64,000 bases of DNA from Bacteroidales bacterium (GTDB lineage: Bacteria; Bacteroidota; Bacteroidia; Bacteroidales; P3): positions 1 to 64,000 of the forward strand of contig JAFSYK010000034.1 of NCBI GenBank assembly GCA_017449975.1. Direction: 5' to 3'. Each line of letters begins with the position of its first letter. Within the stretch, counting starts at the first letter, position 1. This document shows positions 58,990-64,000 of the stretch, one piece after another. The translations under genes and the position numbers were made by a program. The notes under the pieces are model-generated. The model was not told the DNA's origin. It made no database searches and was given only the letters and a program-made list of their open reading frames with translations.

Positions 58990-59859
58990 ATGAATATTGA
59001 AGATTATATCATCGCACGTGTCAACGCATTGTTGCACAGCGACAACGCTCGTATCGTTAAACGACTGGAGGGCGGCATGAGCAACTACACCTATGTGGTG
59101 GAGAGATTGGGAAAGAAATACACCTACCGCGTGCCTGGCAAGTTCGCCGAACGCTTTGTAGACCGCGACGATGAGTGGTACAACATCCAGCAGGTTGACA
59201 CGCTGGGTCTGAACAACAAAACGACCTATATGGAGCTGCTCAGCGGCGAGAAGCTGGCCGAATACGTGGAGGGCACCATCATGTCGGAGACCGACGTAGT
59301 GAGCTACAACGCCATGTCTGTCGCCGCCCTGAAGAAGCTGCACCAATCGGGTCTGCAGCTGAAGGACTACAACGCCTTCGGCCGTCTGGCCGACGACGAG
59401 CGCTACTGCGTTGAGATGGGCTTCCAGCATCCCGAAGAGTACCGCACCCTGCGTGCCGACCTCGACAAGATGCACGAACAATACAAGCAGGTCAAGCAGG
59501 TGCCCTGCCACTGCGACTACCAACCCACCAACCTGGTTATCGACGGCGACAAGCTCTATGTCCTCGACTGGGAATTCGCCGGCATGAACGACCCCATCTA
59601 CGACATCGCCTGCTACGGCAACGCCGGTTTCGACAAGGCACTGGCACTGCTGGAGGCTTATGTCGGACACAAGCCCGAGCGCGAGGAGCTGCAACGCCTC
59701 TATTTCCACCGCGCCTTCCAGTGCCTGCAGTGGTACAATGTGGCCATCTTCAAAGACCGTGTCGGACTGAGCCGCGACCTGAACATGGACTTCAACGCCG
59801 TGGCACTGATGTTCCTGGGCATGGCCAAGGACCTCATCGACACCTACAACAGCCTCTAA
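58990..59859 (+). CDS. LicA-like choline/ethanolamine kinase family protein
   Basis: The 289-residue protein has the aminoglycoside phosphotransferase/choline kinase fold: RLEGGMSNYTYVV (P-loop-like), the catalytic His174-x-Asp176 with Asn in CHCDYQPTNLVID, and LDWEFAGMNDPIYDIACY binding metal. The DWE-type spacing is that of LicA-like choline kinases rather than antibiotic kinases. It could phosphorylate choline or ethanolamine for decoration of the surface polymer, but no LicC or LicD gene is adjacent. Another small alcohol substrate is possible. Confidence 0.8.
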   Translation: MNIEDYIIARVNALLHSDNARIVKRLEGGMSNYTYVVERLGKKYTYRVPGKFAERFVDRDDEWYNIQQVDTLGLNNKTTYMELLSGEKLAEYVEGTIMSETDVVSYNAMSVAALKKLHQSGLQLKDYNAFGRLADDERYCVEMGFQHPEEYRTLRADLDKMHEQYKQVKQVPCHCDYQPTNLVIDGDKLYVLDWEFAGMNDPIYDIACYGNAGFDKALALLEAYVGHKPEREELQRLYFHRAFQCLQWYNVAIFKDRVGLSRDLNMDFNAVALMFLGMAKDLIDTYNSL

Positions 59860-59867
59860 TACAATCG

Positions 59868-59899
59868 TAATAACGTTATCACGTAATTACGTTATCACG
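59868..59899. repeat. 8-base period array between the kinase gene and rbfA
   Basis: TAATAACG, TTATCACG, TAATTACG, TTATCACG in exact 8-base steps, ending 14 bases before rbfA. Confidence 0.9.
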
Positions 59900-59913
59900 A
59901 AAAAAAAGAAGCC

Positions 59914-60258
59914 ATGCAGACCACCCGACAGAACAAGATTTCCCGTCTCATCCAGACCGACCTCGGCGACATCTTCGTCCGCGAAATGAAGTCGACGTTG
60001 GGCCAGTCGCTGATTACCGTCACCAAGGTCACCATCACCTCCGACCTCTCCATCGCCCGCATCTATGTGAGCATCATGCCGCTGGGCGGCGCCACCAAAG
60101 AGACGGTCATGCAGGCCATCGCCGACAACATCGGCGACATCCGTCGCCGGCTGGGACTGCGCGAGGGCAAGCAGCTGCGCATCATCCCGCATCTGGAGTT
60201 CTACCTCGACGACTCGCTCGACTACATCGAGAATATCGAACGACTGCTGAAAAACTAA
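59914..60258 (+). CDS. rbfA: Ribosome-binding factor A
   Basis: RbfA binds 30S precursors during late maturation of 16S rRNA. The 114-residue protein has the KH-like fold with RQNKISRLIQTDLGDIFVRE, VTITSDLSIARIYVSIMP and RIIPHLEFYLDDSLDYIENI, where the last motif is diagnostic. It precedes the permease gene by six bases, a Bacteroidetes-typical pair. Confidence 0.93.
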   Translation: MQTTRQNKISRLIQTDLGDIFVREMKSTLGQSLITVTKVTITSDLSIARIYVSIMPLGGATKETVMQAIADNIGDIRRRLGLREGKQLRIIPHLEFYLDDSLDYIENIERLLKN

Positions 60259-60264
60259 CCCGCC

Positions 60265-61503
60265 GTGCGCTACCGACTGCTCATAGCATGGCGCTATTTC
60301 TTTGCGCGTCGGCACCGGTCGGTGGTCAACATCATCTCACGTGTCTCGCTGGGCGGCATCATCGTGTGTGCATTCTCGCTCATCGTGGTGCTGTCCGTCT
60401 ACAACGGCATTGGCCAGCTGACACAGCAACTCTTCAATGTCTTCGACCCTGAACTGCTGGTGGAGTCCACCGAAGGCAAGCAGTTCCACTGCAGCGACGC
60501 CGTGCTGGCACAGCTGCGTGCAGCCGACGGGGTCGACGACGTGGCTCCCATCATTGAGGAGAAAGCCTGGGCCACCTATCGCGGCCACCAGGCCATTGTG
60601 CAGCTGCGCGGCATCGACAGCCACTACACACGCCAGACGGGAATGGACACCCTGCTGACCGACGGCTATTGGCCGCTGGGACGGCCCAGCCACGGCGAAA
60701 TGCCGTATATTGTACTGGGCGGCGAGCTCTACTATCATTTAGGCATCAGCCGTTACAGCAACAGCGCCATCCAGCTGCTCATCCCACGCCGCAGCGTCGC
60801 ACTGGGCACCACCCTGGAGGAGGCGTTCAACAGCAGCATGGCCTACCCCACCGGCTACTTCGTCATCCAACAGGACATCGACAGCCGCTATGCGGTATGC
60901 GACATCGCCCTCACGCGGCGGCTGCTCGACTATGCCGACGACGAATACACCGCCCTCTCCGTATCGTTGCAGCCGAAAGCCAACGCAAAAAAGACACGGG
61001 AGGCGATTACTGACATCTTAGCCAGGGCCTATCATGACGTGCATTTCCAGTGCCGCGACCGGATGGAGCAGCAACCGCTCTACTACAAAGTATACCAGAG
61101 TGAGCGACTGGCCATCTACCTCATCCTGTCGCTCATCACGCTGGTGGCCTCGCTGACGCTCGTGGCCTCCATGCGCCTGCTGGTCCTCGACAAGCGCGAC
61201 AGCAGCCATGTGCTGCAGGCGCTGGGACTGACCGAGCGCGATGTGCGCGGCGTGTACATCTGGCAGGGCATGATGATTGTCGCCACAGGCTGTGTGGTAG
61301 GACTGCTGGCAGGCTTTATCGTCTGCCTGCTGCAGCAGCACTATGGTATCGTAAAAATGGGTGAGAACTTCGTCACCGAGGCATTCCCCGTCGCCATGCG
61401 GGCCCTCGACTTCCTGTATGTCTTCCTTATCGTGATGGCCATCGGCACCTTGGCCGTTGTCACCACCGTCAGACAGACACCTGTTTTTCGCACTCGTCCC
61501 TGA
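60265..61503 (+). CDS. LolC/LolE-like ABC transporter permease
   Basis: The 412-residue protein starts at GTG 60265, six bases after rbfA. It has the MacB/LolCE topology: an N-terminal helix (SVVNIISRVSLGGIIVCAFSL), a periplasmic domain of about 220 residues, then three C-terminal helices in the FtsX-like part (AIYLILSLITLVASLTLVAS, MMIVATGCVVGLLAGFIVCL, ALDFLYVFLIVMAIGTLAVV). Family members release lipoproteins from the inner membrane. No ATPase or LolD partner is adjacent, so the pairing is unknown. The 3' end overlaps the convergent gene by 35 bases. Confidence 0.87.
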   Translation: MRYRLLIAWRYFFARRHRSVVNIISRVSLGGIIVCAFSLIVVLSVYNGIGQLTQQLFNVFDPELLVESTEGKQFHCSDAVLAQLRAADGVDDVAPIIEEKAWATYRGHQAIVQLRGIDSHYTRQTGMDTLLTDGYWPLGRPSHGEMPYIVLGGELYYHLGISRYSNSAIQLLIPRRSVALGTTLEEAFNSSMAYPTGYFVIQQDIDSRYAVCDIALTRRLLDYADDEYTALSVSLQPKANAKKTREAITDILARAYHDVHFQCRDRMEQQPLYYKVYQSERLAIYLILSLITLVASLTLVASMRLLVLDKRDSSHVLQALGLTERDVRGVYIWQGMMIVATGCVVGLLAGFIVCLLQQHYGIVKMGENFVTEAFPVAMRALDFLYVFLIVMAIGTLAVVTTVRQTPVFRTRP

Positions 61504-62014
61504 GGAACTCCAGCGCCGACTGGACCGCCGACTGCTTGTGGTTGGCCTCAAAGATGGCCGCGGCCAGCGTGGTGGGGTCGGCATCGACCGACAGCGAGAC
61601 GGCGGCACTGTTGACCATGTTCACCATCTCTTCCTTTGCCTCGCGGATATGCGCCCAGGCCTCTGACGAGAGATAGACCTGCTGACTGAGGTTGTGCTCC
61701 CACTCGTCGCGGATATTCTTGGTGAGCACATTCTGCAGCAGCTTCAAATCCATACCGGGCTGGTAGCAGCGCAGGATAAGACTCTCCGGACTGATACGCT
61801 CGAGGAAGAGCGCCATACGTTCGTAGGCCTGCAGCCGCAAGGGTGCGGACACCTGCAGCATCGCGCGCCGCTCCTCGGCATGGGCGGCCAGCAACTGCTG
61901 CTTCTGCTGGTTGTCGAAATAACGCTTCGCCACCAGATAAAAGACATAGCCCATCACCGCCACGGTAGCCAGCACAGTGAGGACAATCAGGAGAATCAAA
62001 AGATAAAGTTTCAT
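61469..62014 (-). CDS. Conserved single-span membrane protein
   Basis: The 181-residue protein starts MKLYLLILLIVLTVLATVAV and continues MGYVFYLVAKRYFDN, one N-terminal helix facing a cytoplasmic soluble domain of about 150 residues. A typical stretch is LRLQAYERMALFLERISPES, followed by RDEWEHNLSQQVYLSSEAW. The pattern is familiar in Bacteroidetes genomes as an uncharacterised family; I cannot assign a role. ATG 62014 is preferred over an upstream Met at 62053, because the sequence upstream lacks the hydrophobic start. Confidence 0.72.
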   Translation of the reverse strand: MKLYLLILLIVLTVLATVAVMGYVFYLVAKRYFDNQQKQQLLAAHAEERRAMLQVSAPLRLQAYERMALFLERISPESLILRCYQPGMDLKLLQNVLTKNIRDEWEHNLSQQVYLSSEAWAHIREAKEEMVNMVNSAAVSLSVDADPTTLAAAIFEANHKQSAVQSALEFLRDECEKQVSV

Positions 62015-62042
62015 TTTTGCTTTTCGGATAAAGGGTTCATGT

Positions 62043-62078
62043 AATCGGAGCAATCAGAGCACTCCGAGTATTCAGAAA
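62043..62078. repeat. 9-base period array between lepA and the membrane-protein gene
   Basis: AATCGGAGC, AATCAGAGC, ACTCCGAGT, ATTCAGAAA in 9-base steps. The second half is partly the complement of the first (GGAGC and ACTCC). Confidence 0.75.
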
Positions 62079-62092
62079 CTAATGTCTCATCA

Positions 62093-63868
62093 CTAATCCA
62101 ATTTCAGCACTGCGAGGAAGGCGCTCTGCGGCACTTCGACGTTGCCCACCTGACGCATGCGTTTCTTGCCCTCTTTCTGTTTCTCGAGCAGTTTGCGCTT
62201 ACGGGTGATATCGCCGCCGTAGCACTTCGCCGTCACATCCTTGCGCACCTGTCGCACCGTCTCGCGGGCGATAATCTTGCTGCCGATGGCGGCCTGAATG
62301 GCCACGTCAAACTGCTGGCGCGGTATCAGGTCTTTCAGCTTCTCGCACATCTTGCGGCCGATAGGATAGGCGTTGTCGACGTAGGTCAGCGTGGAGAGGG
62401 CGTCGACGGGGTCGCCGTTGAGCAGAATCTCCAGCTTCACCAGCTTGGAGGGCTGGTAGCCGTTGAGGTAATAATCGAGTGAGGCATAGCCCTTCGACAC
62501 CGATTTCAGTCGGTCGTAGAAATCGAACACCACCTCGCCCAGCGGCAGGTCGAACGTAATCTCGATGCGGTCGGTGGTGAGGTAGGTCTGGTTCTTGAGA
62601 ATGCCGCGCTTGTCCATGCAGAGCTTGATGACGGGACCGATGTACTCGGCCTTGGTGATAATCTGCGCATGGATGTAAGGTTCCAGCACCTCCTTGATGT
62701 TGTTCGGCTCAGGCATACCCGACGGGTTGTAGACGTCGATCTCCTCGCCGTTGGTCAGATGCACCTTGTACTGCACATTGGGCACCGTGGTGATGACATC
62801 CATGTTGAACTCGCGCGTCAGGCGTTCCTGCACAATCTCCATGTGGAGCAGTCCCAAGAAACCGCAACGGAAGCCGAAGCCCAGCGCCAGCGAACTCTCA
62901 GGTTCGAACGTCAGCGAGGCGTCGTTGAGCTGCAACTTCTCAATCGAGGCACGCAGCTCCTCGTAGTCGTCGGTATCGACCGGGTAGACACCGGCAAAGA
63001 CCATCGGCTTCACCGCCTCGAAGCCCTCAATCGGCTTATCGCAGGGGTTCTGCACATGGGTGATGGTGTCGCCCACGCGCACCTCCTTCGAGCTCTTTAT
63101 GCCACTGATGATGTAGCCCACATTGCCCGCCGAAAGCTGCTTGCAGGGTTCCATGTTCAGGCGCAGCACACCCACCTCGTCGGCGTTGTACTCCTTGCCT
63201 GTGGAGAAAAACTTCACGTGGTCGCCCGTGCGCAGCGTGCCGTTCATGATGCGGAAATAGGAGATGATGCCGCGGAAGGGGTTGAACACCGAGTCGAAGA
63301 CCAGTGCCTGCAGCGGTGCAGAGGCATCGCCCTTGGGCGCGGGGATACGGTCGACGATGGCATCCAGCAACTCCGGCACGCCCAGTCCCGTTTTGGCGCT
63401 GCACGAGATGATGCTCTCGCGCGGACAGCCCAGCAGGTCGACAATCTCGTCGGCCACCTCCTCGGGCATGGCACTGTCGAGGTCTATCTTGTTCATCACA
63501 GGGATAATCTCCAGGTCGTTCTCCAACGCCAGATAGAGGTTGGAGATGGTCTGCGCCTGGATGCCCTGTGTGGCGTCAACCACCAGCAGCGCACCTTCGC
63601 AGGCGGCAATGGAGCGGCTCACCTCGTAGCTGAAGTCCACATGACCCGGGGTGTCGATGAGATTCAGCGTATAGTCCTTGTAGCGCATCTGGATGGCGTG
63701 GCTCTTGATGGTGATGCCGCGCTCCTTTTCCAGATCCATATCGTCGAGCACCTGATCCTGCATATCGCGCTGCGACACCGTTTGCGTCTGTTCCAGCAGT
63801 CGGTCGGCCAGGGTACTCTTGCCGTGGTCAATATGAGCTATGATACAAAAATTACGGATAAAGTTCAT
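62093..63868 (-). CDS. lepA: Elongation factor 4 (LepA)
   Basis: LepA is a ribosomal GTPase that aids translation under stress and initiation complex assembly. The 591-residue protein starts [20 protein letters not shown] with the P-loop, and has the GTPase motifs [12 protein letters not shown] and NKIDLD. The unique C-terminal domain contains [20 protein letters not shown], diagnostic for LepA over EF-G. ATG 63868 was chosen because the -7 element of its promoter lies only four bases upstream and the usual N-terminus begins there. Confidence 0.96.
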   Translation of the reverse strand: MNFIRNFCIIAHIDHGKSTLADRLLEQTQTVSQRDMQDQVLDDMDLEKERGITIKSHAIQMRYKDYTLNLIDTPGHVDFSYEVSRSIAACEGALLVVDATQGIQAQTISNLYLALENDLEIIPVMNKIDLDSAMPEEVADEIVDLLGCPRESIISCSAKTGLGVPELLDAIVDRIPAPKGDASAPLQALVFDSVFNPFRGIISYFRIMNGTLRTGDHVKFFSTGKEYNADEVGVLRLNMEPCKQLSAGNVGYIISGIKSSKEVRVGDTITHVQNPCDKPIEGFEAVKPMVFAGVYPVDTDDYEELRASIEKLQLNDASLTFEPESSLALGFGFRCGFLGLLHMEIVQERLTREFNMDVITTVPNVQYKVHLTNGEEIDVYNPSGMPEPNNIKEVLEPYIHAQIITKAEYIGPVIKLCMDKRGILKNQTYLTTDRIEITFDLPLGEVVFDFYDRLKSVSKGYASLDYYLNGYQPSKLVKLEILLNGDPVDALSTLTYVDNAYPIGRKMCEKLKDLIPRQQFDVAIQAAIGSKIIARETVRQVRKDVTAKCYGGDITRKRKLLEKQKEGKKRMRQVGNVEVPQSAFLAVLKLD

Positions 63869-63872
63869 GTTG

Positions 63873-63880
63873 CAAAGATA
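63873..63880 (-). promoter_or_regulatory. -7 element of lepA (leaderless)
   Basis: On the minus strand TATCTTTG, then four bases (CAAC), then ATG 63868. No TTG -33 element is obvious. Confidence 0.7.
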
Positions 63881-63914
63881 CAAAAATGAGTGGGAAAGAT
63901 TGCTATTTTTTTCG

Positions 63915-63922
63915 TATCTTTG
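63915..63922 (+). promoter_or_regulatory. -7 element of the rightmost gene
   Basis: TATCTTTG followed by CA, 35 bases upstream of ATG 63958. It is divergent from the lepA promoter. Confidence 0.65.
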
Positions 63923-63957
63923 CAAGTTGCGATATCATAATCGCACTAAACAATAGC

Positions 63958-64000
63958 ATGTCTCCCTCCAGAGGGGACCCATTTGACGTTATCATCATAG
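63958..64000 (+). CDS. N-terminal fragment of a flavoprotein, possibly MnmG
   Basis: Only the first 14 codons lie in the window: MSPSRGDPFDVIII. The FDVIII strand is typical of the FAD-binding N-terminus of MnmG (GidA) and related flavoproteins, but the Gly-rich loop that would settle it lies beyond the end. The first codons are encoded by a small palindrome (CCCTCCAGAGGGG, 63962-63975), similar in style to the repeats elsewhere. Confidence 0.4.
   Translation, partial: MSPSRGDPFDVIII

Noticed and set aside
63958-63975. The CCCTCCAGAGGGG palindrome near the right end as a terminator
   Set aside because: It lies downstream of a promoter, has no T run and falls at the beginning of an open frame.

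Overview
The window is a 64 kb piece of a high-GC chromosome from a member of the order Bacteroidales, most likely an uncultured gut or rumen lineage. Four things support this. Promoters have the Bacteroidetes -7 element TAnnTTTG, several with a TTG-type -33 element 19-20 bases upstream. There are two type A and one type B type IX secretion (T9SS) cargo proteins plus a GldD lipoprotein. Gene content is typical of the order (indolepyruvate oxidoreductase IorAB, DUF4292, a viroplasmin-type RNase H, a THUMP-like methyltransferase). Shine-Dalgarno sequences are mostly absent. No phage, insertion sequence or CRISPR array is visible; most genes are housekeeping.

Layout. 0-4.7 kb: rpoN, fused in frame to a LysM/M23 peptidase, then ribH, fmt and an HU gene. 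4.7-7.2 kb, minus strand: a TPR protein, secG and a RecD-like helicase. 7.3-12.9 kb: rpmH, rlmD, a T9SS cargo gene, apbE and yicC, ending at a strong two-way terminator shared with a second cargo gene on the minus strand (12.96-15.5 kb). 15.8-19.2 kb: a tightly overlapping envelope operon (TPR lipoprotein, DUF4292, a LolA-like protein) ending in tadA. 19.3-26.3 kb: a nucleotidyltransferase, a THUMP-like methyltransferase, the rplM-rpsI-rpsB-tsf operon, RNase H and prmC. 26.3-34.1 kb, minus strand: thyA, manC, asnS, ribD, yigZ, uvrD, dtd. 34.2-39 kb: rimP-nusA-infB. 39-46.6 kb: two tRNAs, an FMN-binding protein that ApbE could modify, an rRNA/tRNA methyltransferase, thiL, pcm, a core-less methyltransferase relic, gldD and iorAB. 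46.8-59.9 kb: a T9SS type B cargo gene, then a surface-polymer locus resembling teichoic-acid synthesis (IspD/TarI-like and TagD-like cytidylyltransferases, an asparagine-synthase-like ligase, DUF362, a TagF-like polymerase, a GT2, a mutase-like flavoprotein, YfhO and a LicA-like kinase). 59.9-64 kb: rbfA, a LolC/E-like permease, a small membrane protein, lepA and the start of what is probably mnmG.

The most unusual feature is a population of short, imperfect tandem arrays with unit lengths of 7, 8, 9, 10 or 12 bases. They lie in at least fifteen gaps between genes and inside at least four genes (thyA, prmC, the RNase H gene and the THUMP-like gene). Each array has its own motif and period, many contain inverted halves, and some motifs recur tens of kilobases apart. 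A separate 26-base palindromic element occurs twice in ribD, and a two-hairpin element near position 49 recurs at the start of apbE with a paired base change that preserves a stem. Other points of interest are the RpoN-peptidase fusion, five apparently leaderless genes whose start codon lies 4-6 bases after the -7 element, and the teichoic-acid-like locus with its AT-rich core.
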